From Bolinopsis microptera (lineage: Eukaryota; Ctenophora; Tentaculata; Lobata; Bolinopsidae), in contig NC_087076.1 of the NCBI RefSeq assembly GCF_026151205.1, positions 2,117,692 to 2,181,691 of the forward strand: a stretch of DNA of 64,000 bases, given 5' to 3'. Both the position numbers and the translations under genes were made by a program. Positions 24,147-32,776 of this stretch are shown here, piece by piece. How positions within the stretch are numbered: the stretch's first letter is position 1; every line of letters starts with the position of its first letter. The notes beneath the pieces were generated by a model. That model was not told the origin of the DNA. It saw nothing but the letters and a program-made list of their open reading frames with translations, and searched no databases.

Positions 24147-26721
24147 CTCATGCTCATTTGTCTCACCTGAGTCAATAATGAATCTGACCCCATCAATAGT
24201 AAGGGAGGTCTCCGCAATATTTGTAGAGATAATACATTTTCTCACACCTGGAGATTACAGTATCAGTCATCAGAGAGTATATAAATTAGCTGAACATTAA
24301 GTACTGTTTGTACAATTAGTTTCACCTTGTTTCACATTTATCTCCTGGTTGATTAGGCTTCTTACCGGGGGGCGGGTAGTCGAACACTTTCTGCTGTTCC
24401 TCTACTGATAGGGAGCTGTGTAGTGGCAAAACCGCCCACCTGGGGTGGACTTGGAGTTAAAACAGTTATGATTATTTTAAACTTATTCAGCCAGTACACA
24501 TATCCAACTCCTAGTTCTAAAACACACAGTTTTAAACTCACTTGCCTTGTTCAGCATCGTACTCTGTGATTGCCTCCGCTAACGTCATTATCTCAGCAAA
24601 CCCACTAGCAAATATGAGCAAGTCTCCTCGCTCTTCCTTCGTGTACCTGGTTATTTACTTTCAGTATTTACTGCTATGGTTTAAGAGGCACTGTTTTATT
24701 GAACGTTCATGACGAAGGATTTATTTTTCCAGAGGTACTTAACATTTCCTCTTGGTTTTGGAGACAAATAGGATATCAATTATAAGAAACCTGGTGTCAA
24801 TGAGTTGCAAGATGATGAGGTAGGGTTTAGGATTTATCTTAGCGGAGGTTGGTTTATCCGTTGCAGTCTCATGAGTAGGACAATATCTCATCTCAACCGG
24901 GTGCATTCTCCCTGGAACCGTTATCAGAGGAGAGTCTGTGGTTATACAGTGTTAATATAGCGCTATATAGCGTTATACAGTGTTAATATAGTGGTGGTAG
25001 AACTTTGGAAGGCACTCTTTGGTAAAATGAAAATATCTTGCAGAGAAACTGACAGAAATAAGAGGTGTATTTACCTGGTAAGTATGTTTTAAAGAGCTCG
25101 AGATTCATGGTAGCGCTCATAAGCACCACTCTTATCTCAGGTCGTCGCTCAACGATCCCCTTTAATATACCAAGCAGCAAATCACCGTGTAAATGCCTTT
25201 CGTGTACCTGAAACAGCGGTAATACAGATTGTGTGGTATAGTAGCTAGGTAAGTGGATTGTTGAGATATGGTGAGCCAAGCTGCAGCCCAGGGAAAAGCA
25301 CGGCAATTAAAACCCCTGATACGACCAAAAGCTAACCAAGAACCACCAGTAAGTAGTAACCAGACTATTTCTACCGTTTGAGTAGATAAGTGACAAATCT
25401 TGTATGTATTCGAACAAAAGACGATTAAATCTTAAGAGAACTGTGTAAAGCTATCCGTTGTAGTACATAATACACGAGCGTGCTTTCACAGTCATCGCTG
25501 TGCACACTCAGAGATAATTCATGATCAACTCAACTAACCGCCCGGCCGGACTGAAAACGAGCGCGCGCGGAAAAGAAAAAAAGTTTCGCGCCGATGCTAC
25601 ATATTCATGTCATCGCGTCTTCCCTTTACGTTGAATTCCATATGGTACCGTTTAAATAAGTGGCAAATAGTTAGGCAAATAGTTAGAAGGATTTTATAAA
25701 CACGAAGAAATGAAAATTAAGTCTTAAAGTTGAGATAATCAAGGTTTTACAATATCTCACAAACCTCATCAAGGATAATGAGATCGTAGGCGTGAAGTTC
25801 AGTGTCGTTCTGTAGCTGTCGGAGCAACAGACCTTCTGTCAGGAATCTTAGTTTCGTGTTTGAGTACAACATTTGGTCGAATCTCACCTGGAATACGTGG
25901 AATTTGGTATTGTTGACAGGAAATTTGGAGGAAGTTGATGAGGAAATAAAAACACCAAGTCAGGAAGTGTATGTGATAATGTGAGAGTTTGTAAGTACCT
26001 GGTATCCAATATCCTGTCCGTACTTATTAAAGGTCTCCTGGCTGACGCGAGTAGCGAGAGAGACGCACGCTATACGACGGGGCTGAGTGCACGCTACACT
26101 CTGGTAGCCACATTCTAGGAAGTACTGCGGGACTTGGGTACTTTTACCACAGCCTGTGTCACCTGGGATATTAGGCGGTTAGTATCAAATTCTAGTACAG
26201 ATTTATACAGTACAGACAATGTTCACTAAATAACTGTGTGTTAATAGAAAATCGAGATAATTTGAACTGACTTAGAACATACCTGCGATAATAGTTATAG
26301 GGTTGCTGTTCACAGTTCTTATTATCTCATCCTTAAACTTGTAAATTGGGAGCTCCTTCTGATACTCAATCTGTTTTGTTATCTTCTTGAAAGTCTGTTT
26401 AGTTTTAAACTGAACATAATGCCGTAGAGCCTCGTGGAACTGCTCTGATTTCTGCTTGTCATCCTCTTCTCTGTTAGATATACATACAAAAGGTACAGTG
26501 TGGTCAGTATTGAAAGTGGAGGGAACTCCTAGTTGATTCTTTTTAACCGGGTAGGAGACGGGAGGTTGTCTTTGCTTGAACTTGTTGAATTTCTGATGAA
26601 AGTTCCAGAAGTCAGGGAGGTCAGTGGAGGATGGTTTGATGTAACTGTTAGAGTGGATGTAACTGTATGTTCTCTGAGTGTTGCTGGGGTGGTTTGTAGC
26701 ACCTCTGTGGGTGTTTTCCAT
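15818..26721 (-). CDS. DHX34: DEAH-box RNA helicase DHX34, about 20 exons
   Basis: Exons in transcript order: 26283-26721, 25999-26162, 25765-25887, 25075-25207, 24791-24935, 24542-24646, 24366-24439, 24167-24247, 23849-23978, 23492-23578, ~23233-23335, ~22949-23085, ~22567-22682, ~22326-22456, ~22068-22210, ~21779-21934, 18220-18439, 17880-18040, 16932-17108, 15818-16132. Motifs are Walker [10 protein letters not shown] (exon 2), DE/VHERH split across exons 3 and 4, [23 protein letters not shown], and [14 protein letters not shown]2/OB-fold-type sequence follows. The end has two Cys-rich zinc-finger-like elements, [10 protein letters not shown] and [12 protein letters not shown]...HIREH, as in DHX34. 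DHX34 promotes nonsense-mediated mRNA decay by remodelling UPF1 with SMG1. Introns 16 and 19 contain other genes. The acceptor of exon 11 is uncertain (in-phase choice GGCTAG/T). Confidence 0.9.
16368..16853 (-). CDS. ALG13: ALG13, UDP-GlcNAc transferase subunit, nested in DHX34 intron 19
   Basis: A single-exon frame of 161 residues, close to the roughly 165 of the short catalytic form. It starts [17 protein letters not shown], the glycosyltransferase-28 N-terminal signature. [17 protein letters not shown] and [20 protein letters not shown] follow and form the UDP-GlcNAc-binding C-terminal half (about residues 70-115). With the membrane protein ALG14 this enzyme adds the second GlcNAc to dolichol-PP-GlcNAc on the cytosolic face of the ER. 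The gene lies on the same strand as DHX34, wholly between its last two coding exons (16133-16931). It must therefore have its own promoter or derive from DHX34 pre-mRNA. The absence of introns suggests insertion as a retrocopy, or simple loss of introns. Confidence 0.9.
   Translation of the reverse strand: MSKVFVTVGTTTFEQLISTTTSPSFQELLLSHGYTHLTAQVGRYPHLISPITDMTIRHFDYSPSIQSEIESADLVIAHAGAGTALEVLRKGKPLICVINDDLMNNHQTELAEELSRGGHVLSATPTTLSAVFSEAQFDKLTPFPVVDTAVFRDFLGAVACS
18780..19888 (+). CDS. LU-domain (Ly6/uPAR three-finger) single-pass membrane protein
   Basis: Exons 18780-18892, 19165-19305 and 19414-19888 join in phase to 242 residues. Exon 1 encodes a signal peptide ([20 protein letters not shown]). 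Exons 2-3 encode a Cys-rich domain ([18 protein letters not shown] ... GCMLRDRC ... GCRE ... [12 protein letters not shown]). The closing CC-x4-CN pattern is typical of three-finger LU domains. A Pro/Val-rich stalk, a TM helix ([16 protein letters not shown]), a stop-transfer RARRRRK and a roughly 70-residue cytosolic tail follow. Most Ly6 proteins are GPI-anchored, so the TM anchor and tail are notable; TGF-beta receptors share the fold, but no kinase is seen. The gene lies in DHX34 intron 16 on the opposite strand. Ligand unknown. Confidence 0.8.
20328..21140 (-). CDS. AASDHPPT: 4'-phosphopantetheinyl transferase AASDHPPT, nested in DHX34 intron 16
   Basis: A single-exon frame of 270 residues (human protein 309) beginning [18 protein letters not shown]. 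It carries the Sfp-type signatures FNVSHAGDY (residues 91-99), [10 protein letters not shown] (111-120, with Mg-binding Asp113) and [16 protein letters not shown] (160-175, with Lys164-Glu165). The enzyme moves the phosphopantetheine arm of CoA onto carrier domains such as fatty acid synthase and mitochondrial ACP. The gene is on the same strand as DHX34 and sits entirely in the 3.3-kb intron between exons 16 and 17. That intron also holds the LU-domain gene on the other strand. Intronless status is unlike the host and suggests retroposition or intron loss. All key residues are present, so it is probably functional. Confidence 0.92.
   Translation of the reverse strand: MIRLALKTSTWNPTETEWLRAANTISEAERDRISQFMYKRDAKQSMAGRLLMRNCFSQLSGAFPESFVLSRDTSGKPYLVNPPATLTALSFNVSHAGDYATFAGSNSAKVGVDVMKVELRRNTTVEQFFGHMKRQFTDFEWQRIRSPGSDRGKLFNFYRYWCLKESYVKAIGTGLKFGLLKIEFDIGRMEDDICRTTTVAIDGVIDSDWRFEEVYLDNHFITIAVQGEDSTREHVEDNVKVVKFDDLIVSKDMLDDEKYFFSFNEKKECP
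22881..22930. repeat. 10-bp tandem repeat beside a DHX34 splice donor
   Basis: Five copies of AAATTAGTGT or AAACTAGTGT, starting about 18 bp into the intron downstream of the DHX34 exon ending near 22949 (transcript sense). Confidence 0.9.
24115..24144. repeat. 30-bp G homopolymer in a DHX34 intron
   Basis: An uninterrupted G run (C run in the DHX34 transcript) preceded by G-rich sequence from about 24085. It begins 22 bp after the splice donor of the exon at 24167-24247. Length in the assembly may be unreliable. Confidence 0.9.
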
Positions 26722-27168
26722 TGGCTAAATCATTTATTGCTGAGGAAATAAGTTCTTAATTAGGTTTAACTTGGAAACTTAAAACTGTCCAGGAGGCTTT
26801 TAAGCAGAGCAAGGTTTGGGTGAGCCTCCTAGTTACTACATATACAAAAATGGATAAATTATTATAAGATAGAACTTTGTAATACAAACAAATGTGCGTT
26901 TGAATCTCTATACAATAAGATTATATAATATAAATCAATAAATATCTGATTATTTATACATTACAATTTTAATAAAAAGTCTGATTATTATTCTTCGATT
27001 AAAAGCTCTAAACAACGGACAGTTTTAATAAAAACGTCTGATCAAATTAAAATCTCTAAACAGCAGACAGTTATAAAACGGCACCAAAGCCTAATTTTTG
27101 CTTAAATTTGAAATGAAATCATCTAATTAAAATGACAGTTAATTTTGCCAATAATTCTAACATAACTA
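26722..27168. other. short intergenic region between DHX34 and the SLC9B gene
   Basis: AT-rich and non-coding. It contains an imperfect direct duplication of about 55 bp near 26965-27072: TTTTAATAAAAAGTCTGAT is repeated as TTTTAATAAAAACGTCTGAT, each followed by an AAATCTCTAAACA-like block. Confidence 0.6.
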
Positions 27169-28632
27169 TCAGGCAGACTGTTCCTCGACACAGTCTTCCT
27201 CTCCGAGCTGACAATGTCCTGACTCTACTTTGTCTAACAAGAGAGGAGCAGTGAAGTACATCAACATAGAGCCTAGAGGGGCGGACACCAGGATAATAAG
27301 CACAGCAACAGTAACTATAGTCCTACTGTAACCCATAACAACCTCCTCTTCGCCCTTCTCTACAGCTACTGCTAGTGCGTACGAACCTATAGCTGCCTGC
27401 ACTGTAGCTTTAGGGATCCAGGAGAAGCTAACAAATACCTTCTCTTTAACAGTAAGTCCTGTCCAGGATACAGCCAGGAAAGCAGTGATAAGTCTGAAAA
27501 ACAGAGCCACAAAGATAATAATCAGAGACTTCCACATTATTTCAGGGGTGATGAACTCAAACTGTATATCCCGCCCTACAAGCCCAAACAGGAGAGGCTC
27601 TCCCAGCACCCACAAACAATCAACTACTCCAGTAACAGTAGAGTCCTCGCCCCACCCCTTTACAGCAGTTAGAGACATCACTATAACAGACAGAGGACCT
27701 GACCCGTTAAACCCTATATAACTCATCCCAAAAACTGAGCACAAACCAAACGACAATAACAACAAGGAGCGCAGTCTACTGTCCACTTTACCAGAGCTAA
27801 CAGGAGGAACTAACCACAGGATAACACCCGATACCACTCCTAAAGCTGTTCCTAGCACTATCTCCAGTGGTCCTTGCAGGATCTGGAGGTATAGCGGCTT
27901 ATCAGAGGTAAAGGCAGAAGATAGACACACCATGTAGGCACTGATTGCCAACACGTCGTCAAAAGAGGAAGCAGATATCAACATGGTGGTTATGTTGTTT
28001 TCCTCGATCTTAAACTTCCTCTTCTTCAGTTCATCTAGACAAGGTACTATGATGGCTGGAGTCACCGCTGCTATCACAAAACCGAGTAAAAAGCCCCAAA
28101 TCCATGGTAGGTCTAGCAGTAAAACAGACATTATCGCAAATACAGTAGCCTCTACAAAGCAAGGCAGGAAGGCAAGTCTAATAACAGCAAATCCAACTCT
28201 TTTTATATCCATGATATCTAAACTTAGTCCTCCCTTCATCAGAATCAGCATGAGTGATATGTTCTTGAGATCAGATGAAACTTGGGCATCAAGTACCGTC
28301 CACTCCTTAACCGTTGGTATGTTACTTAAACCAATACCTACGAGTAACATACCCAGCATGGGCGGAATGTTGATGAGTTTTAGACATTGTCCAGCTATCA
28401 TAGCTAAAATAAGGAGTACGAAGAGGGAGAAGATAGGACCCCCAGATTGTGACAGAGTGGTAGTAGTGACGTAACATGTTGTGTAGAGTGTTATCACCAG
28501 GAGCAATAGTGCTAATAACTTCAGCAGTTTGTGAGGGCACCTCTTTAGGAAGCAGCCTTGGAGTGACTGGATATCAACCATGTTTCTAAAAAGGGTTCCA
28601 ACCTGTGATACAGGGTTAGTGGGGGTATACAT
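27169..28632 (-). CDS. SLC9B2: SLC9B-type Na+/H+ antiporter (NHA family)
   Basis: A single-exon frame of 487 residues with about 12-13 hydrophobic segments beginning near residue 37. NIPPMLGMLLVGIGLSNIP (TM2 region), LILMKGGLSLDI and the paired aspartates of ASSFDDVLAISAY (Asp225-Asp226) match the animal NHA1/NHA2 cation-proton antiporters. The late block SWIPKATVQAAIGSYALAV is also characteristic. The paired Asp are the expected ion-binding residues, so the copy should be active. NHA proteins exchange Na+ or Li+ for H+ at plasma, lysosomal or mitochondrial membranes. The N-terminus is shorter than in vertebrate NHA2. Assignment to SLC9B2 rather than SLC9B1 is nominal, because the duplication behind those names is vertebrate. 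It has no introns, unlike its spliced neighbours. Confidence 0.88.
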   Translation of the reverse strand: MYTPTNPVSQVGTLFRNMVDIQSLQGCFLKRCPHKLLKLLALLLLVITLYTTCYVTTTTLSQSGGPIFSLFVLLILAMIAGQCLKLINIPPMLGMLLVGIGLSNIPTVKEWTVLDAQVSSDLKNISLMLILMKGGLSLDIMDIKRVGFAVIRLAFLPCFVEATVFAIMSVLLLDLPWIWGFLLGFVIAAVTPAIIVPCLDELKKRKFKIEENNITTMLISASSFDDVLAISAYMVCLSSAFTSDKPLYLQILQGPLEIVLGTALGVVSGVILWLVPPVSSGKVDSRLRSLLLLSFGLCSVFGMSYIGFNGSGPLSVIVMSLTAVKGWGEDSTVTGVVDCLWVLGEPLLFGLVGRDIQFEFITPEIMWKSLIIIFVALFFRLITAFLAVSWTGLTVKEKVFVSFSWIPKATVQAAIGSYALAVAVEKGEEEVVMGYSRTIVTVAVLIILVSAPLGSMLMYFTAPLLLDKVESGHCQLGEEDCVEEQSA

Positions 28633-29010
28633 AGAGTATTATTGAGAAATATTGTGTTAGTGACGCTGATTACATTACGATGACAATAATATGGTGATTC
28701 TGTGTTCTTGCAAAACTGTTTGTAAAGCCTCAAAAAAGCTGGTAATGTTGATTTGTAAATTTAGCAAGACAATAATATTGAGCGATAGGGTACATCCGTA
28801 CATGAGCCTGTATAATATGACACACATTAATACTGTGCACTAGCGAGGGTTTCCGTAATCTTTTGACTGTTATTATTTTGGTTTCCCAATCCAACCAAAA
28901 AAGTTCGTACAAACAAAAACAAAATCGTCATATCTGCCATAAAAACTAACAAAACCAACTTTGGAGCATCCCCTGCAAATTACAGTTTCTACTAAACTGA
29001 TCCAATAGTT
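28633..29010. other. intergenic region, no gene seen
   Basis: AT-rich with no conserved frame. It includes the presumed promoter of the SLC9B gene. Confidence 0.5.
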
Positions 29011-29184
29011 CTACTCAACAAATCTTTTAACAATAGCGAGTTCAGCTTTGCCACCATCGAAGAAAGAGAGAACCCTTCTATGCTGATACTTCAAACCTAA
29101 CATAGCTCTCTTTGTGTAGACAAATATGTTAAGGGAACATATGAAAAATAGTACGAAATAAATTAACATTAACGAATTCATCAT
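29011..29184 (-). CDS. small membrane protein or terminal exon, unrecognised
   Basis: A frame of 57 codons starts with two Met and reads a single hydrophobic helix (LMLIYFVLFFICSLNIFVY). A basic segment and a charged tail follow, ending FFDGGKAELAIVKRFVE. The frame is open for about 20 codons before the first Met, so this could instead be the last exon of a gene. It lies just downstream of two FAM210-like genes on the same strand, and the size of the hydrophobic segment is similar. No domain is recognised. Confidence 0.3.
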   Translation of the reverse strand: MMNSLMLIYFVLFFICSLNIFVYTKRAMLGLKYQHRRVLSFFDGGKAELAIVKRFVE

Positions 29185-29279
29185 CACAATATCTACAGCT
29201 TTTCGGGTACCATCGAGGTCCTTCCAAAGTTTAATTATAACTTATATGTATACAGAATATAATATTTAAAATAGTTACA

Positions 29280-29798
29280 CTAACTCTTGGTTTTATTAAT
29301 ATAACCCTTTTTATTGAGGTAGTATAAAATAGACAAGTCTAGAGGTAGTCTAGCCGGGGTTGACAACTCAGCCCCAACAAGAGAAATAACAACTTTAGAT
29401 CCGGTTCCTGTGAGTATACTTTTATCCACATTAAGCTTATCAACCCAGTAATCTACATTAACATAGGTTTCAGTGGTAGCGAGAATCTCACTCATCTCAA
29501 TACCATTAGATAGTAGGATATAGATGGCAGCTGCTGCAATTGCGTAGGTACAACTCTCAACTATGAGGAATGCTAGTCCGTACCGCTTTAATATACTCAT
29601 CTTTGATGCTTTTTTGACTGGAACATTATAATTTGATGCTTTTTTGACTGGAACATTAGAGAAAGATCTGGTTTGAAAGAAAGGAGTGAGGACTATAATG
29701 TGTAGTCGAGAATGACCGGACAGTTCCGCAATGATTTGACAGAGGTTTAAGTGTGTAACCAGTACAATAAAGGGACATCTGACGAGGCTGGAAGACAT
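29280..29798 (-). CDS. FAM210-like (DUF1279) mitochondrial membrane protein, copy A
   Basis: 172 residues. The N-terminal third is basic and hydroxylated with Cys, like a mitochondrial presequence. It contains a perfect 10-residue duplication (NVPVKKAS-type, encoded by a 30-bp tandem repeat at 29602-29661). The domain starts at KRYGLAFLIVESCTYAIAAA with one clear TM helix and ends with the AELSTPARLPLDLSILYYL block that recalls the C-terminal helix of FAM210A/B. FAM210 proteins are inner-mitochondrial-membrane factors linked to mitochondrial translation and erythroid or muscle function in vertebrates. Copy B, 0.5 kb upstream, is a paralogue, so this is a local tandem pair. Family assignment rests on pattern only. 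Confidence 0.6.
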   Translation of the reverse strand: MSSSLVRCPFIVLVTHLNLCQIIAELSGHSRLHIIVLTPFFQTRSFSNVPVKKASNYNVPVKKASKMSILKRYGLAFLIVESCTYAIAAAAIYILLSNGIEMSEILATTETYVNVDYWVDKLNVDKSILTGTGSKVVISLVGAELSTPARLPLDLSILYYLNKKGYINKTKS

Positions 29799-30324
29799 GT
29801 TTTAGGTGGGACATATCTGTAAGGGAATTATTGGAGTCTTATACATATTGGCATAAACAATTTAGTAATGTGTTAGTTAAAATAATTTTAAAAATAATTC
29901 AATATGGTAAGACACAGACTTGCCTTATTGCAGATCTTTCTTAAAAGCAAAGCAATCAAAGTCAGTGAATTAATTTGATTCCTAAAATGGTTCAAGTATA
30001 GAATATAGAGTAGAATTATCAGTTTTCAATAAGTTTTCAATAAGTTAAATCAAGAACTTGGCCATTTGGGTACAAAAGATTGCGAAATTCATTACAAGTA
30101 TAAAAGTAACATCGGCACTATAGAAGAATACAATTTACAAATAATTATAGCTAATAGATCGGGCCATAGGGTAATGTTATATATTAGTTCTCAACCCTGG
30201 CCCTGCAGTTAGCAGTAACTAATCCAGCTAATAGCACATCTAAGCTCACATTTCACAAGGTTTCATAGGATAATAATCCAGAAATAAGCTCTAAAACTTC
30301 ACCACAAGTAATAACCCTAATTAA

Positions 30325-30888
30325 CTAAGATTTGTTATTAAAGCCTCTAATAAACCCCCACTCAGTTAACACGAACAATAGCAACAGGTCCAGGTTGAGT
30401 CTGATGGGAGAAGTAATAGTGCAGCTAATAAGAGACAGGGACAAAGCAGCATTGTCTCCTGACAAATCAGCTAAGTTAATGTTAAACTTATTGGCCCAAT
30501 ACCACACATCAGTAACATGCTCCGCGTACAACAGTACCGTCTCCAGCTGTACCCCCGCTGAGAAGAGGAGGAAGAACACACCAAAAGAGGCGGCCCAGGT
30601 GCAACAGTCCACCACAGCAAATGCTACTCCGTACCTTTTCAGTCTTTTTGAAAGTGTCATTTTGGAGTTAGCGGTGGAGTCGGAGGTAGAAAAACAACGA
30701 GAGTTTGGTAACATAGTTGTGTTGAAGGGTGAGAGAGGGCTCTGGTGGAAGTGTAGAGAGAGAGGGCTCTGGTGGCAGTGAAGAGGCCGACATGTTGCCT
30801 GACAGAGAGACATGTTCATTGCATGATCAGTGCGAGCTCGGGTTATGGTCCTTTGAAGAGTGCCCACTAATCCTCTACACCGAGACAT
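30325..30888 (-). CDS. FAM210-like (DUF1279) mitochondrial membrane protein, copy B
   Basis: 187 residues. A long Arg/His/Ser-rich N-terminus (about 75 residues) includes a near-repeat (CHQSPLSLHFHQSPLSPF) and is probably a mitochondrial targeting region. The domain begins LSKRLKRYGVAFAVVDCCTW, parallel to copy A. It continues through a TM helix (ASFGVFFLLFSAGVQL), a WYWANKFNI segment matching DYWVDKLNV of copy A, and a terminal SPIRLNLDLLLLFVLTEWGF helix. The two copies share order and spacing but are well diverged, so the duplication is old. No introns are seen. Confidence 0.6.
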   Translation of the reverse strand: MSRCRGLVGTLQRTITRARTDHAMNMSLCQATCRPLHCHQSPLSLHFHQSPLSPFNTTMLPNSRCFSTSDSTANSKMTLSKRLKRYGVAFAVVDCCTWAASFGVFFLLFSAGVQLETVLLYAEHVTDVWYWANKFNINLADLSGDNAALSLSLISCTITSPIRLNLDLLLLFVLTEWGFIRGFNNKS

Positions 30889-31557
30889 CTTGTAAGAGAG
30901 CTAGGAGGTGTATCTAGATTGTAGAGGTATTACAGTGTAGGATGACTGTGTCCCACTGTGTAAATAACACGCTGTTTCTCCTTCTCCCTCTCCTTCTCTC
31001 TTCACCATATGACTGGGCGGTAGTGAGTTAAACAAAAAGAGATTTACAATGTTATTCTATAATTTTATTGAAGATTTTTCGTGAAAAAAACAGTAGTTAT
31101 TGGATAAATGTAAGATTACCCGTACAATAGTACTAGTAGGTGGTAGTTAATGTTCAATGTAATGGGTTCTATTATGCTATCCTCAATAAAACTAACGCCA
31201 TTGAAAGCAAACGATTTCGTTCGCCAATGAACTTGATAAAATAGAATAATGACCTTAGAAAACAGTATTATTATAATATGATCATATTTGGAATAAAAAG
31301 ACAGTCAGAAACGAATTCTCGCTTGAAGAAAATCTATCAATATTCAATAAGGTCAACATCTTAACGGGATTAGGTTCTGACATGGGCCCCAGCAATGTGA
31401 AATGTCTCAACCTTAAATTCTTACAAATATTTTGTTAACAATCTCACAAATAAAACAATCTTTCGTCATTCACCTCCTCCGCAAGCTTCCCTACAGCTCT
31501 CTGTTCTCTCCCAATGCAATGTAAGTACTTAAAGTTATTTAATTGTGCACTATCTGA
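30889..31557. other. intergenic region between FAM210-like copy B and SUPT4H1
   Basis: AT-rich. It has a pyrimidine-rich stretch near 30970-31010 and no conserved reading frame. Confidence 0.5.
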
Positions 31558-32169
31558 TTATTTCATCCCAAGATCCCTGCTCTTGTATTTTCTGCCCTGT
31601 CTCTCCAGCTCTCTCTGAATGTGTGAGGGCATCTTGCCCATTACTGAGATAGCGTACATTCCTCGTACCTAGGCAGAAGTACCAATATTAATATCAACAT
31701 TATTATGTTAATCTAGTTTTTATAGTAGTATTTATTTCATAATCTTATAAAAAGTAGATCAACTGAATAAGTAGAACTCATCATGTACGAAAAGCAAATA
31801 TAAATTAGAAGTGTAACTAACGAGGCCTCTGATGCCCTGCCATCTAGCTACCCAGCTTTCATCTGGGTTAGTGAGAGATATCATACCCTCGTAGTTTGGA
31901 GAGGTACATTCTAGAACACGCTCTCTGTTGTTCTTTAAACTCAACCTGAACGAACAGGTACAGTTCCCTGACTTACTGGATTACCATATAAACCTGATTA
32001 TTAGATACTATAAAATAACTTAAACATTTAAGTTTAAAATCCTTCATTATAAGACTTACCATTGATCACAATTATCACAACCGTCAATGATAAACTGTTC
32101 AGTATTTTTTAGCAGAGAGCACATCATACATGCTCTAATATTATTCAGATCTTTTGGCACCACTTCCAT
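31558..32169 (-). CDS. SUPT4H1: transcription elongation factor SPT4 (DSIF subunit)
   Basis: Exons 32060-32169, 31822-31945 and 31558-31668 join in phase to 114 residues, against about 117 in other animals. The start MEVVPKDLNNIRACMMCSLL matches the SPT4 N-terminus. The four zinc-binding cysteines are visible: C14-x2-C17 and C31-x2-C34 (GCDNC). Exon 2 carries RERVLECTSPNYEGMISL and DESWVARWQG. Exon 3 reads VRGMYAISVMGKMPSHI and ends KYKSRDLGMK. With SPT5 it forms DSIF, which controls promoter-proximal pausing and processivity of RNA polymerase II. Ordinary GT-AG introns of about 110-150 bp. The protein is complete and should be functional. Confidence 0.95.
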
Positions 32170-32776
32170 CCTTGCTAAGTAACATGTTAGTTAACATTCA
32201 ATTGTCATCACTCGATCATGATTGTATGTACTTATACATAACATCATAATCGATTGATACAAATTATAATACCATAATCGCTTGATAATCGATTAATGAA
32301 GAATTAATAACAAAATGTTATAGAGTATTTTGGAATAATGATAACAAAAATATGATTTGTCTATCAAACGTAATTATGCTATGATAAGCATAATTTAGTA
32401 CAATTTACTCATAGAAACACGATATCCTTAATAAATCTCTAATTAATAAATTAGTTCTATATTATATATATAACAAAAGCAGTACATTATAAATACATAT
32501 AAAACGAAAACAACTTACCATGCAAAAATCCAATAGAACAACTACTAATAATAAGGGTCACCCTGTAAAATAGCTACCCTGCTTTCAGAATAAAGCTAAA
32601 AAGAGAATACTTTACAATAATTCTAAATATTTCCTAAGCAAAACTCTTTTTACATTTTCTGCAGTCTATTATGTCTGATTAAAAGTATTGAGAAAATGTT
32701 AGTTCTGACCCAAGTTGTTAAGTTATAATGAAATATTAATGATATCCAACTAATGGGTTAAAAGCTAGTTATTTCT
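32170..32776. other. AT-rich intergenic region between SUPT4H1 and ALDH7A1
   Basis: Very AT-rich, with ATAATCGATTGAT-like near-repeats around 32240-32300 and no conserved reading frame. The 5' end of SUPT4H1 and the 3' UTR of ALDH7A1 lie here. Confidence 0.5.

Noticed and set aside
24015-24245. Poly-proline protein from the G/C run
   Set aside because: It is read-through of a DHX34 exon into the intronic homopolymer.
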